NCBI GenBank assembly: GCA_963591995.1
Contig: CAVAUJ010000003.1
Coordinates: 1-64,000 of the forward strand
DNA from: CAG-791 sp963591995
Lineage (GTDB): Bacteria > Bacillota > Clostridia > Lachnospirales > Lachnospiraceae
Direction of reading: 5' to 3'
Length of the DNA: 64,000 nt
Shown here: positions 33,800 to 43,536 of the stretch, piece after piece
Position numbering within the stretch: the first letter of the stretch is position 1
How the letters are laid out: every line of letters starts with the position of its first letter
The notes under the pieces: generated by a model
The model's input: the letters and a program-made list of their open reading frames with translations, nothing else
Database searches by the model: none
Told to the model about the DNA's origin: nothing
Program-made: the position numbers and the translations under genes

Positions 33800-34873
33800 A
33801 TGAAGATTGTTGTGTTGTGCGGCGGCTTGTCCACCGAGAGAAAGATATCCATTCTGTCCGGCACAAAGGTTTGCCGTGCCCTGCGCGAGAAGGGGCACCG
33901 GGCCGTGCTGGTGGATCTGTTCCTTGGACTGGAGGATTTCGGAGAAGAGGTTGTGCAGAATCCGGAGCAGCTCTTTGAGGAACTGCCGGAGCTGCAGCCT
34001 GCGGTGTTCGACGGCACGCCTCCCGATCTTGACGAGGTGAAGGCCTCCCGCAAATGGAAGAACAGCTCGATCTTCGGCCGGGGCGTTCCGGAGATTTGCG
34101 GAAGGGCGGACATGGTTTTCATTGCCCTGCACGGCCTCAACGGTGAGGACGGAAGAGTGCAGGCGGCCTTTGACCTTCTGGGCATCCGATATACCGGCTC
34201 CGGCTATCTTGGCGCCGGCATGGCGATGGATAAGATCATCACGAAGACGATGGTGCGGCCTCTGGGCATCCGGACACCGGACTGGAAGGAGTATCACGAC
34301 GTCGGAAGGGAAGAGCTTCCGGTCATTGCGGCGGAGTGCCCGGTGCCCTGCGTGGTGAAGACGCCCACCGGCGGCTCCTCGGTCGGTGTGTATATTGTGC
34401 GGAGCAGGGAGGAGCTGGAACCGGCGCTTTCGGCTGCATGGCAATACAGCAAAGACATTCTGGTGGAGCAGTTCATTGAAGGAAAGGAGTTCACCAATGC
34501 CGTCCTGAAGGATCGCGCGCTTCCTTGCGTTGAGATCATTCCGAAGGAGGGCGGCTACGACTATTCCAACAAATATGCGGCAGGGGCCACGGAGGAGATT
34601 TGCCCCGGGCGTCTTGCACCGGAGCAGGCGCAGGAGATGGGGAGGATGGCACTGGCGGTACACAGGGCCCTGGGCCTTCGCACCTATTCCCGCAGCGATT
34701 TCATGGTAACCGCGGATGGGACCATCTATTTTCTGGAGGTGAATACGCTCCCCGGGATGACGCCGACGAGCCTGGTCCCGCAGGAAGCCGCAGCAGACGG
34801 CATTTCCTATGAAGAGCTGTGCGAGATCATCGTGCAGGATGCGATCGGCCATTACAGGAACGGAGAGAATTGA
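33800..34873 (+). CDS. ddl: D-alanine-D-alanine ligase family protein
   Basis: The 357-residue ATP-grasp ligase has the Ddl order: an N-domain ending in DMVFIALHGLNGEDGRVQAA, then YTGSGYLGAGMAMDKIITK, KTPTGGSSVGVYIV (ATP loop), LVEQFIEGKEFTNAV, and the C-terminal Mg site FLEVNTLPGMTPTSLVPQEA. Ddl makes D-Ala-D-Ala for peptidoglycan. The protein is longer than E. coli DdlB, and the N-domain insert (PELQPAVFDGTPPDLDEVKA) is unusual. It directly precedes murF, its pathway partner, which supports the call. Confidence 0.88.
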   Translation: MKIVVLCGGLSTERKISILSGTKVCRALREKGHRAVLVDLFLGLEDFGEEVVQNPEQLFEELPELQPAVFDGTPPDLDEVKASRKWKNSSIFGRGVPEICGRADMVFIALHGLNGEDGRVQAAFDLLGIRYTGSGYLGAGMAMDKIITKTMVRPLGIRTPDWKEYHDVGREELPVIAAECPVPCVVKTPTGGSSVGVYIVRSREELEPALSAAWQYSKDILVEQFIEGKEFTNAVLKDRALPCVEIIPKEGGYDYSNKYAAGATEEICPGRLAPEQAQEMGRMALAVHRALGLRTYSRSDFMVTADGTIYFLEVNTLPGMTPTSLVPQEAAADGISYEELCEIIVQDAIGHYRNGEN

Positions 34874-34875
34874 GA

Positions 34876-36288
34876 ATGGAAACCATAACCTTGCAGGAGC
34901 TTGTGGAGGCGGTCAGAGGAGTTGCTCTCGGAAAAACGGAGGCCTCCGATGCCGTGTGCATCAAAGGGGTGCAGTCGGACAACCGCCTGGTGCAGGAGGG
35001 AGATGCTTTTTTTGCCTTCGTCGGAGAGAAGACGGACGGACACCGGTTCGTGAATGCGGCACTGGAGGCAGGGGCCGTGTGCGCGGTTGTTTCGGAGGAT
35101 CCCAGGGAGTATCTTCCCGGAAAGCTTTATGTGCGGGTGAGGGATACCGTCGAGGCCTTCGGATTGCTGGCCGGCTGGTACCGGGAGCGCTTTTCCATAC
35201 CGGTGATCGGCATCACCGGCTCGGTCGGTAAGACCACCACCAAGGATATGATTGCCGCGGTCCTTTCCGAACGGTACCGCACACAGAAGACGCAGGGGAA
35301 CTTCAACAACAACATCGGCCTTCCCCGGACGCTTTTCTCTCTGACGGGAGAGACAGAGGCGGCTGTGGTTGAGATGGGAATGAACCATTTGAAGGAGATC
35401 AGCTATCTGGTGCAGCTTGCGCGTCCGGAGAGTGCCGTCATCACCAACATCGGAGATGCGCACATCGGGAACCTTGGCAGCAAGGAGAACATTTTCCGGG
35501 CCAAATGTGAAATCTTCGAGGGGCTGCAGGAGGGGGGCTATGCCGTTCTGAACGGAGATGATCCCTATCTTGTGCGTCTGCGGGAGGATGAGGATAAGAA
35601 CAGACGGTTCGTCCTTGATTATGTGGGCGAAGCTGAGGACTGCGCGTGGCGGGCCGCGAACATCCGGGAGGAGAGCCGGGATTCCATGCAATTTACGGCC
35701 GTTACACCGATGGGAAGCTTTGAGGTGACCGTTCCTGCGCTGGGGCATCATCTGATCTATCCCGCGCTGACGGCAGCCGCCATCGGCGCGCACTACGGAC
35801 TGACAAAGGAAGAAATCTGCCGGGGAATCGCACATTATGTGCCGACCGGGATGCGTATGGAAACGCTGCATCTTCCGGGAGAGGTGATCCTTTACAACGA
35901 TACGTACAATGCCAACCCGCAGTCCATGAAGGCCGGCCTGCTGACGCTCTCGCGGACGAAGGCGGATCGCAGGATCGCCGTTCTGGGAGATATGAAGGAG
36001 CTGGGAGCGTTGGAGGAGGCCTTGCACCGGGAGGTGGGCGCCTACGCGGCCTCCCTTTGTCTGGATGAGCTGATCACCGTGGGTGAGGCAGCGGCGCTCC
36101 TTGCGAAGGAGGCAAGCAGGGAAGGCATGGCCGGTGTCCATGCCTGCAGCAGCAAGGAAGAGGCAAAGAGCGTGATCCGGGAGCTGGCAGGAGAAAGGAC
36201 AGCGTGGCTCTTCAAGGCCAGCCGCTCCATGGCCTTTGAGGAGCTGGCGCACTATGCGGCCGGGATCGCCGGACAGGAAAAGGTATGA
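34876..36288 (+). CDS. murF: UDP-MurNAc-tripeptide D-Ala-D-Ala ligase
   Basis: The 470-residue Mur ligase has an N-terminal Mur domain, the P-loop ITGSVGKTTTKDMIAAVL (about 112-129), the MurF-typical TQGNFNNNIGLPRTLF and EMGMNHLKEISYL, and the C-terminal domain (DTYNANPQSMKAGL). It adds D-Ala-D-Ala to the UDP-MurNAc-tripeptide. It starts 2 nt after the ligase gene and overlaps the ABC-F gene by 4 nt. Confidence 0.95.
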   Translation: METITLQELVEAVRGVALGKTEASDAVCIKGVQSDNRLVQEGDAFFAFVGEKTDGHRFVNAALEAGAVCAVVSEDPREYLPGKLYVRVRDTVEAFGLLAGWYRERFSIPVIGITGSVGKTTTKDMIAAVLSERYRTQKTQGNFNNNIGLPRTLFSLTGETEAAVVEMGMNHLKEISYLVQLARPESAVITNIGDAHIGNLGSKENIFRAKCEIFEGLQEGGYAVLNGDDPYLVRLREDEDKNRRFVLDYVGEAEDCAWRAANIREESRDSMQFTAVTPMGSFEVTVPALGHHLIYPALTAAAIGAHYGLTKEEICRGIAHYVPTGMRMETLHLPGEVILYNDTYNANPQSMKAGLLTLSRTKADRRIAVLGDMKELGALEEALHREVGAYAASLCLDELITVGEAAALLAKEASREGMAGVHACSSKEEAKSVIRELAGERTAWLFKASRSMAFEELAHYAAGIAGQEKV

Positions 36289-38078
36289 GCATTCTGAATC
36301 TGGAGCATGTCAGCAAGAATCTGGGAGGCCGCGTCATTCTGGACGGGGCCTCCGTTGGCATTGAGGCGGGGGAGAAGGTCGGCATCATCGGCATCAACGG
36401 AACGGGCAAATCCACGCTGCTTTCTCTTGTCGCGGGGACCATGGAGCCGGATGAGGGGGAGATCATCTGTCAGAAGGGACTGCGGATCGCATACCTTCCG
36501 CAGAATCCGGTATTCGATGAAAAGAAAAGTCTTCTGGACAACGTGACGGGGCGGGTTTCGGGGAAGGCGGAGCATTGGGATACGGCGGGAGAGGTTCGCT
36601 CGAATCTGCTGAAATTCGGGATTCCGGATCCGGAGATTTCGCCGGCACAGCTGTCCGGCGGGCAGAAAAAGCGTGCGGCACTGGTCGCAGCCATGCTGAC
36701 GCCCTCCGATGTTCTCATTCTGGATGAGCCGACCAACCATCTCGACGCACAGATGATTGAAGAACTGCAGCATTTCCTGGAGGGATATCGGGGAACGCTG
36801 CTCATGGTGACGCACGACCGGTATTTTCTGGACGAGGTGACCGAGGTCATTCTGGAAATTGACAGGGGAAAGGTCTACCGATACGAGGGCGATTACGAGG
36901 AATATTTAAGACTCCGGCAGGAGCGGCTCGACAGTGCGGTGGCGGCAGAGCGCAAAATGGCGGCGCTGTACCGGCAGGATCTGGCCTGGATGATGCGCGG
37001 CGCAAGGGCGAGATCGACCAAACAGAAGGCGCACATCCAGCGCTTCGAGGCGCTGCGGGACAGAGAACGGATTCGGGAGGAGCGGCAGGTACAGATGGAA
37101 TCGCTTCCCTCCCGTATCGGCGGGAAAACCATTGAGCTTCACGGCATCAGCAAGTGCTACGGCGGGAAGAGGCTGTATCAGGAGTTCACCTATCACTTTC
37201 GAAGGACGGACCGGATCGGCATCATCGGACCGAACGGGTGCGGCAAGTCCACCTTGATCCGGACGATTCTGGGAGAGATCGCGCCGGATGAGGGAAGCGT
37301 TGTCATCGGGAAGACCATTCAATTCGGGTATTTCTCACAGGAAAACGAACAGCTGGATCCGACGGCGCGGGTCATCGATTATATCCGCGGCACGGCAGAA
37401 TACATCCGCACGGCGGATGGTCTGGTGTCCGCCTCGGAGATGTGCGACCGCTTCCTGTTCGATCCGAAGCTGCAATATGCAAGAATTGAGAAGCTGTCGG
37501 GCGGTGAGAAGAGGAGACTGTATCTTCTGCGGGTGCTGATGGACAACCCCAACGTGCTGATTCTCGATGAGCCGACCAACGATCTGGACATCCAGACCCT
37601 GCAGATTCTGGAGGATTATCTGGACCGCTTCGCAGGGATTCTGATCGTCGTCTCGCATGACCGGTATTTTCTGGACCGGGTCGTCACGAGAATTTTCGCC
37701 TTCGAAGAGGATGGACATCTGTGGCAGAGCGAGGGCGGCTATGAGGAATACCACCGGCATCTTCTCGAAGCCGGAAAGCAGGCGGCGGGAACGGACGACC
37801 TGCGTGTGCAGACAAAGGGCGCAAGAAGTGCGGAGGATGCCGGCCACAGGGCAAAGCTCTCCTACAAGGATCAGCGTGAATACGATTCCATTGAGGCGGA
37901 GATTGACGGGCTGCAGCAAAGAGCCGATGCACTGGCGGCGCAGATTCCGGAGGCAGCCACCGACTACGAAAGGCTCCGGCAGCTCACCGAGGAGAAGGAG
38001 CAGCTGGATGCCCGGATCGAGGAGCGGATGGAGCGATATCTGGAGCTGCAGGACATGGTGGATGCCTGCAGCCCGTGA
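36285..38078 (+). CDS. ABC-F family ATPase (translation factor type)
   Basis: The 597-residue protein has two ABC domains with Walker A (GIIGINGTGKST near 31-42; GIIGPNGCGKST near 310), signature motifs LSGGQKKRAALVAAM and LSGGEKRRLYLLRVL, and LDEPTNHLDA / LDEPTNDLDI. The linker and a C-terminal charged helix hairpin (about 505-597) give a Uup/YfmR-like layout without membrane domains. ABC-F proteins act on the ribosome to relieve stalling or give antibiotic protection. Its overlap with murF hints only at co-expression. It ends just before a 33-bp perfect inverted repeat. Confidence 0.92.
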   Translation: MSILNLEHVSKNLGGRVILDGASVGIEAGEKVGIIGINGTGKSTLLSLVAGTMEPDEGEIICQKGLRIAYLPQNPVFDEKKSLLDNVTGRVSGKAEHWDTAGEVRSNLLKFGIPDPEISPAQLSGGQKKRAALVAAMLTPSDVLILDEPTNHLDAQMIEELQHFLEGYRGTLLMVTHDRYFLDEVTEVILEIDRGKVYRYEGDYEEYLRLRQERLDSAVAAERKMAALYRQDLAWMMRGARARSTKQKAHIQRFEALRDRERIREERQVQMESLPSRIGGKTIELHGISKCYGGKRLYQEFTYHFRRTDRIGIIGPNGCGKSTLIRTILGEIAPDEGSVVIGKTIQFGYFSQENEQLDPTARVIDYIRGTAEYIRTADGLVSASEMCDRFLFDPKLQYARIEKLSGGEKRRLYLLRVLMDNPNVLILDEPTNDLDIQTLQILEDYLDRFAGILIVVSHDRYFLDRVVTRIFAFEEDGHLWQSEGGYEEYHRHLLEAGKQAAGTDDLRVQTKGARSAEDAGHRAKLSYKDQREYDSIEAEIDGLQQRADALAAQIPEAATDYERLRQLTEEKEQLDARIEERMERYLELQDMVDACSP

Positions 38079-38084
38079 CCGAGT

Positions 38085-38153
38085 GATTCGCCGGAAATAT
38101 AATAAGGACATGCTGATAAAATCAGCATGTCCTTATTATATTTCCGGCGAATC
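38085..38153. repeat. 33-bp perfect inverted repeat with AAA loop (possible terminator)
   Basis: The left arm from 38085 to 38117 (starting GATTCGCCGGAAATATAATA) and the right arm from 38121 to 38153 are exact reverse complements, separated by only AAA. It lies between the convergent ABC-F and L,D-transpeptidase genes. There is no T-tract at the foot, but the stem has an A+T-rich middle. It may be a bidirectional terminator or a processed hairpin RNA. Confidence 0.7.
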
Positions 38154-38164
38154 GATGTAACGGA

Positions 38165-40387
38165 TCACTGTCCTGCGGCAGCCTGCTGGGCAGCATACTG
38201 TGCGGCGAGATCTGCCTGGACCTGTGCCTGCGCCTCCGCGGCGCTCATGCCCTGGTCCATGTAGTTCTGAATGGCCTGCTGGAGCACCGCGGTCTGCGCA
38301 TCCTGCGCCGCCTGGGCTGCCGCGGCATCCGCGTCCGTCTGCGCGCTGCTGTCGGCAGAGGAGGGATCCTCCCCGCCGCCGATGTCGGTCTCCGATTCCT
38401 TTACGCTGACCGGCGGATCCGGCTTTCTGCCGGTATATTCCTGTGCCTCCTCGGCCGTCATGCCGCCGTATACAACCACGGGCATGCCGGAGTAGACATT
38501 CTCATAAAGCGTCTCGGCGGCAGAATAAGGAAGATTGACACAGCCGTGCGAGCCGCTGGCAAGGTAAATGCTGCCGCCGAATTTGCTGCGCCAGGTGGCA
38601 TCATGGAAGCCGACGCCGCGGTTGAAGGGCATCCAGAAGGTGACCGGAGATTCATAGTCCGCACCCTTGAGCACGGCGGGGGATTTTCGATAATTGATGC
38701 TATAGGTGCCGGTCGGTGTGATGCGGTCGGCATCAATGGCCTTCCCGGAGACGCAGTCCGTCTCCAGAATGCATTTTCCCTCCACATAGAGATATACCTT
38801 CTGATGGTCCAGATCCACCTCCGCATAGGTGTCGCCGATGTCGGTATCTCCGAAGGAAGCGGCTTCCTTTGTCCAGACGGGCTCGAAGCTGCCGCTCTCG
38901 CCGGCCGTAAGGAAGGCCTTGAGGACCGTGACGGTCCCCTCCTGGTCCATCTGCCAGCCATAGTCGCCGCCGGCAACGGTGACGGTCTCTCCGTCATGGG
39001 TTGTGAATTCCCGGTCCTTGCCGTAGGTGTCGTAGCTCTCCGCAAGAGAAGCGACATATTCCGTAATGGCAGTGTCCTGAAAATCAATGTTGGATAATCT
39101 GGCCTCCATTTCCGCCTGGAGCTGTTCCTCCTCCGAGAGAAGCATCTCTGTGTCCGCGGAGGCTGTGCTGCTGTCGGAAGCAGTGTTGCTGCTGTCGGAT
39201 GCGGTGTTGCTGCCGTCGGAGGCGGTGCCGTCGGCATCGGAGGTGCTCTCGGCGGAATCCGCGGCCGTTGCAGGAGGCGCAATAAAGGAAGCAAGCTGTT
39301 CCCTTGTAAGGGTCTCCTCCTTGTCATCGAAGGAGATGGTCACGGTCATATCCAGAATCTGATTGAGCACCGCACACGTCTCCTGAAGCTGCGCGTTGTC
39401 CGGCGTCAGGGAGGCCTCCCGGTAGCAGTCATCGCCGAGGGTCACCTCGGAAAGACCGGCGGAAAGAGCGGCTTCAACGGTCTGCAGAATGCCATCCTCG
39501 AGTGGAACCGTGCCGGGATCGCCTGCGACCACCTGATAGGTGCCGTCCGTGTAGCTGCAGACGGCATCGCCGGGCTGCCGGATGTTCTCGCTCCGGAAAA
39601 AGGGAAGAGCAGACACCTTCTCCCGCAGCTGCGCGGCATCGTAGAAGCCGGCGCAGGAGGCGGAGAGCTCGGTGCGGGTCCACAGCTGCAGAGGCCATCG
39701 GAACGGAGAACCTGCCCGGATCTGTGCGGCAAGATCCTCATCACAGGAAATGGAGTAGGAAATCTCCGATCCCTGCAGAGTAGCGGTAAGACCATCCCTG
39801 CCGGAAATCGTCAAGGTGTAATCTGCGGCAGCCGCCGCGAGACGCTCCTTTGCCTTTTCCGGGCTGCAGGAGGACACATCTGTGCCGTTGAGGCTTGTGT
39901 TGGGAAGGTAGTGACCGGAGTAATAAAAGCACCCGCCGAGATAGACAAGCGCCGCGGCACCTGTGATGCAGGCCAGAACGGTCAGAATCCGGCAAAAGAC
40001 CCGCGCGACACTTCCGCGGCGGGAGGAGCTGCCGTCGTTGGAAGAGCTGTCGCCATCGGAAGAACGGCCGCCGTCGGAAGAGCTGTCGCCATCGGAGGGC
40101 GACGCAGGAGAAGACGGCGCGGGAATATCATCCTCCGACCAATCGGTATCGTCCCCTGACCAATCGGTATCGTCCTCCGGCAGATCCGGAATATCGTCTT
40201 CCGACCAATCCGTATCATCCTCCGGAAGATCCGGGATGTCGTCCTCCGACAAATCCGTATCGTCCTTCGGCAGATCCGGAAGGTCGTCCTCCGTTACCTC
40301 CGAAGAGTCCGCGGGAAGGGTCTTCCGGACTGCCGCGGACGCATTCTCTTCTGCAATGGGTTCGTTTTTATCCTTGTTCTCTTTCAT
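38165..40387 (-). CDS. Membrane-anchored L,D-transpeptidase with PG-binding domains
   Basis: The 740-residue protein has an acidic cytoplasmic head with three near-identical 15-residue repeats (about 38-89), a Ser/Asp-rich stretch, one membrane helix (about 129-152), and an extracellular half with a peptidoglycan-binding region (about 175-370). A YkuD catalytic domain with Cys616 in SGSHGCVNLP follows (about 500-640), then an Ala/Gln-rich tail. It probably makes 3-3 cross-links or anchors proteins in the wall. Its start overlaps the end of tcdA by 20 nt. Confidence 0.9.
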   Translation of the reverse strand: MKENKDKNEPIAEENASAAVRKTLPADSSEVTEDDLPDLPKDDTDLSEDDIPDLPEDDTDWSEDDIPDLPEDDTDWSGDDTDWSEDDIPAPSSPASPSDGDSSSDGGRSSDGDSSSNDGSSSRRGSVARVFCRILTVLACITGAAALVYLGGCFYYSGHYLPNTSLNGTDVSSCSPEKAKERLAAAAADYTLTISGRDGLTATLQGSEISYSISCDEDLAAQIRAGSPFRWPLQLWTRTELSASCAGFYDAAQLREKVSALPFFRSENIRQPGDAVCSYTDGTYQVVAGDPGTVPLEDGILQTVEAALSAGLSEVTLGDDCYREASLTPDNAQLQETCAVLNQILDMTVTISFDDKEETLTREQLASFIAPPATAADSAESTSDADGTASDGSNTASDSSNTASDSSTASADTEMLLSEEEQLQAEMEARLSNIDFQDTAITEYVASLAESYDTYGKDREFTTHDGETVTVAGGDYGWQMDQEGTVTVLKAFLTAGESGSFEPVWTKEAASFGDTDIGDTYAEVDLDHQKVYLYVEGKCILETDCVSGKAIDADRITPTGTYSINYRKSPAVLKGADYESPVTFWMPFNRGVGFHDATWRSKFGGSIYLASGSHGCVNLPYSAAETLYENVYSGMPVVVYGGMTAEEAQEYTGRKPDPPVSVKESETDIGGGEDPSSADSSAQTDADAAAAQAAQDAQTAVLQQAIQNYMDQGMSAAEAQAQVQADLAAQYAAQQAAAGQ
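40121..40276 (-). repeat. Tandem 45-nt repeats encoding an acidic 15-residue unit
   Basis: Residues 38-89 of the L,D-transpeptidase repeat the unit DLPEDDTDWSEDDIP three times (the third with an extra SGDDTDW insert). The DNA repeats match closely as well. The unit lies in the cytoplasmic head, before the membrane helix, and is rich in Asp and Glu. Confidence 0.75.
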
Positions 40388-41174
40388 GGCTTTTCAATGC
40401 CCCTTTGGTTCTTCCGGAGGGGTCAAACCGGGTTAAATCATTGACAATGGCGGCGGCGATCATCATGCCGGCGACCGGGGGTACGAAGGAGGTGGAGCCG
40501 GGAAGGTCTCTTCGCTGCGTACATTTGCGGACAGATCCCGGCGGACAGATGCAATGGTGCAGGCAGGAGTTGTCGGAATCGATGGGGCGGATGGCGGGCT
40601 CCGTGGAGTAAACAACCTTCAGCTGCCGCACACCCCGCTTGCGCAGCTCCCGGCGCATGACCCTGGCCAGAGGATCCTGGGAGGTCTGAAAGAGATCCGT
40701 CACCGTCAGCTTCGTGGGATCGGACCGGTTGCCGCAGCCCATGGCAGAGATGACGGGAACACCGGCCGACTCGGCCTGCAGGATGATCTGAATTTTCCCG
40801 GTGACCGTGTCAATGGCATCGACGACATAATCATAGGAACGAAAATCAAACTGCTCCGCATTCTCGGGAAGGAAGAAGGTCCTGTAGGTGCGCACCGTGA
40901 TTTCCGGATCGATGTCTGCCACCCGCGCCTTTGCCACATCCACCTTATACTGGCCGACGGTGCTGCGGACCGCCAGAATCTGGCGGTTCAGATTGGTGAG
41001 GCAGACACGGTCATCGTCGATGAGATCCAGGGCCCCGACCCCCATGCGGGCCAGCGCCTCGACGACATTGCCGCCGACGCCGCCGATCCCGAAGACCGCA
41101 ACGCGGCTGTGTCGGAGAATCTGCATACTGTCCGTTCCATAGATCAGTTCCGCTCTTGAATATTGATTCAGCAT
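40368..41174 (-). CDS. tcdA: tRNA threonylcarbamoyladenosine dehydratase
   Basis: The 268-residue E1-like/ThiF protein has the ATP-binding motif VFGIGGVGGNVVEALARMGV (about 28-47), the family NRQI, Asp in VDAIDTVTGKIQI, and a Cys-containing C-domain with MGCGNRSDP. It cyclises t6A37 in tRNAs to ct6A. It is a long-lived housekeeping gene. It overlaps the L,D-transpeptidase gene by 20 nt, and both are read in the same direction. Confidence 0.93.
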   Translation of the reverse strand: MLNQYSRAELIYGTDSMQILRHSRVAVFGIGGVGGNVVEALARMGVGALDLIDDDRVCLTNLNRQILAVRSTVGQYKVDVAKARVADIDPEITVRTYRTFFLPENAEQFDFRSYDYVVDAIDTVTGKIQIILQAESAGVPVISAMGCGNRSDPTKLTVTDLFQTSQDPLARVMRRELRKRGVRQLKVVYSTEPAIRPIDSDNSCLHHCICPPGSVRKCTQRRDLPGSTSFVPPVAGMMIAAAIVNDLTRFDPSGRTKGALKSHEREQG

Positions 41175-41347
41175 CTGCTAACCTCGATTGCGTATCATTT
41201 GGAAAGTGAATTCCATTGAATTCTACATTATACCTAAGGAATTCGATTTAGACCATAGCAACTGTGCCGGCGAGGATGCAGGGGGCCGCCCCGCCGGGAA
41301 AAGAGGGGGGCTCCCGGAGGGTGCAGAACCCCGAAGGCGCGTCGATT

Positions 41348-42736
41348 ATGCAGTCCGAAATGATCAAGGGCAATCCGTTATCCATCATCATCCGCTTCAC
41401 CATTCCGCTGTTCATCGGAAATGTGTTCCAGCAGCTCTACAATATGTGCGATACCATCATTGTGGGTCGTTTCGTGGGCGCCAATGCGCTGGCCGCCGTG
41501 GGCTCCACGGGGACGATTATGTTCCTCATTCTGGGCTTCTGCTCCGGCCTTACGAGCGGCTTTGCCGTGCTCACCGCCCAGCGCTACGGCGCGGGGGATA
41601 TCGCCGGCGTGAAGAAGAGCGTTGCCAACAGCTTCCTTTTGTCCGGCGTGCTGATTGTCGTCATGACGGTGGGAAGCCTTGCGATTATGCGTCCTCTGCT
41701 GCGGCTGATGAATACGCCGGAGGAGATCTTTGCGGATGCCTATGCCTACATCAGTGTAATCTGTATGGGCATTATTGCGAGCGTTGCCTACAACCTCCTT
41801 TCTGCCCTTCTGCGCGCCGTCGGCAACAGTAAGATGCCGCTGGTCGTATTGGTTTTCTCGGCGGTGCTGAATGTAATCCTTGATCTGGTGCTGATCGTTT
41901 TCTTCGATATGGGAACGGCCGGCGCGGCCCTTGCGACCAATCTGGCACAGGGAATTTCCTCTGTTCTGTGCTGGCTTTATATTCTGAAGAAGGTGCCGGA
42001 GCTCACGCCGGACAAGGGAATGTGGCGCTATTATCCGTGGGCAACGGCAAGGCAGCTCCAGGTAGGGATTCCGATGGCATTGCAGTTCGGCATCACCGCC
42101 TCGGGGACCATGATCATGCAGGCGGCCATCAATCTTTACGGCGCGACGGCGGTGGCCGGCTATACCGCGGCCAGCAAGGTGCAGGGACTCATTACCCAGG
42201 GGAATTTCTCGATCGGACAGACCATGGCGACCTACGTGGGGCAGAACTACGGAGCCGGGGAGTATGAGAGAATCCGCAAGGGCGTAAAGAGTGCGGTTAT
42301 CAGCATCACGGTCTATGCGGTTGCGGCAGCCCTCCTGGTGGTCGTAGCGCTCCGGCCGATGATCGCGCTCTTCTTCTCCTCCGGAACGGACATCGATGCG
42401 ATGATGCCGTATGCCAGAATGTACATTGTCTGCTGCGCGCTGTTCTATATTCCGCTGGGCTATATCTTTGTCTTCCGCAATGCCATGCAGGGCTGCGGCT
42501 ATGGACTGCTGCCGATGCTGGGAGGCGTGATGGAGCTGGTGTGCCGTCTGGCACTGGCCATCGCCTCCATGTACACCATGAATTATCTGATGGCCTCCCT
42601 GTGTGATCCGATTGCATGGCTGGGAGCCGGGATTTTCACCGCTGTGACCTATTGCTATGTGATTCGACGAGTAAAGGAGACGCTTCAGCCCTCTGCGGGG
42701 CCGGAGCCGGGCAGACCGGAGCGGGAGAAGGCATGA
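41348..42736 (+). CDS. MATE-family efflux transporter
   Basis: The 462-residue protein has about 12 membrane helices with MATE signatures FTIPLFIGNVFQQLYNMCDT, VGRFVGANALAAVGSTG, and in the second half the duplicated GYTAASKVQGLITQGNFSIG. It exports cationic or aromatic compounds with Na+ or H+. The ATG at 41348 is chosen because it gives the usual MATE start; an upstream GTG (41264) would add an odd Gly/Pro/Arg-rich stretch. The RBS is weak. The divergent gap (41175-41347) has no gene. Confidence 0.9.
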   Translation: MQSEMIKGNPLSIIIRFTIPLFIGNVFQQLYNMCDTIIVGRFVGANALAAVGSTGTIMFLILGFCSGLTSGFAVLTAQRYGAGDIAGVKKSVANSFLLSGVLIVVMTVGSLAIMRPLLRLMNTPEEIFADAYAYISVICMGIIASVAYNLLSALLRAVGNSKMPLVVLVFSAVLNVILDLVLIVFFDMGTAGAALATNLAQGISSVLCWLYILKKVPELTPDKGMWRYYPWATARQLQVGIPMALQFGITASGTMIMQAAINLYGATAVAGYTAASKVQGLITQGNFSIGQTMATYVGQNYGAGEYERIRKGVKSAVISITVYAVAAALLVVVALRPMIALFFSSGTDIDAMMPYARMYIVCCALFYIPLGYIFVFRNAMQGCGYGLLPMLGGVMELVCRLALAIASMYTMNYLMASLCDPIAWLGAGIFTAVTYCYVIRRVKETLQPSAGPEPGRPEREKA

Positions 42737-43524
42737 GCCGCAGACGCAAAGGAGGCGCCCTTCGGGCGCGGCGCTATCCCCTGCTCGATGTGATTCGGGG
42801 CGCTGCGATTGTCAGCATGGTGCTCTATCACGCAAGCTGGGACCTTGTCTATCTGGCGGGGATCGACTGGCCCTGGTACCATACGGCGAAGGCACATCTG
42901 TGGCAGCAGTCGATCTGCTGGACCTTCATCCTGCTGTCCGGCGCCTGCATGACGTTATCTCACCGCCGCTGGAGGCACGGAAGCATGGTGTTCGCAGCAG
43001 GCCTTCTGGTCACGGGGGCCACGCTGGTTTTCCTTCCGGAGGAGCGTGTGGTGTTCGGCATATTGACCTTTCTGGGCAGTGCGATGCTGATCACGGCGCT
43101 TCTGGGGCGGCTTCCGGAAAAAATCCCGCCGATCTGCGGAACGGCGCTCATGGCTTTTCTCTTCTATGTCACGCGGAGGATCGGCAGCGGAATTCTGCAG
43201 CTGCCCGGGGCGCATACGGTGCCGCTTCCCGGTGGGTGGTATCACGGAATGGCGGCAACCTTCCTCGGATTTACGCAGGAGGGCTTCGTTTCGACAGATT
43301 ATTTTCCCCTTATGCCGTGGATCTTTCTGTTCTGGGCGGGGTATTACGGCGGCCTGCTGCTGCGGCAGGCGGGCAGCGGGAAGGACCGGATCCTTTCGCT
43401 TGATGTACCGCCTCTTTCCTTTCTGGGACGGCATTCGCTCCTCATTTATCTTCTGCACCAGCCGCTCCTCTACATGGCGGTGGTTCTGTGCACCCGGTCG
43501 TATCGGTATATCGGACTATGGTAG
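42733..43524 (+). CDS. Heparan-alpha-glucosaminide acetyltransferase-like (DUF1624) membrane protein
   Basis: The 263-residue membrane protein has about seven helices and the DUF1624 pattern RYPLLDVIRGAAIVSMVLYH (RxxxLDxxRG, about 14-33) and LSGACMTLSH, and ends with FLGRHSLLIYLLHQPLLYM. Members are acyltransferases acting on sugars at the membrane. The ATG at 42733 overlaps the MATE stop (ATGA). It could acetylate a cell-wall or surface glycan, in line with the O-acetylation genes further on. Confidence 0.82.
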   Translation: MSRRRKGGALRARRYPLLDVIRGAAIVSMVLYHASWDLVYLAGIDWPWYHTAKAHLWQQSICWTFILLSGACMTLSHRRWRHGSMVFAAGLLVTGATLVFLPEERVVFGILTFLGSAMLITALLGRLPEKIPPICGTALMAFLFYVTRRIGSGILQLPGAHTVPLPGGWYHGMAATFLGFTQEGFVSTDYFPLMPWIFLFWAGYYGGLLLRQAGSGKDRILSLDVPPLSFLGRHSLLIYLLHQPLLYMAVVLCTRSYRYIGLW

Positions 43525-43536
43525 GGGTTATTCAGA

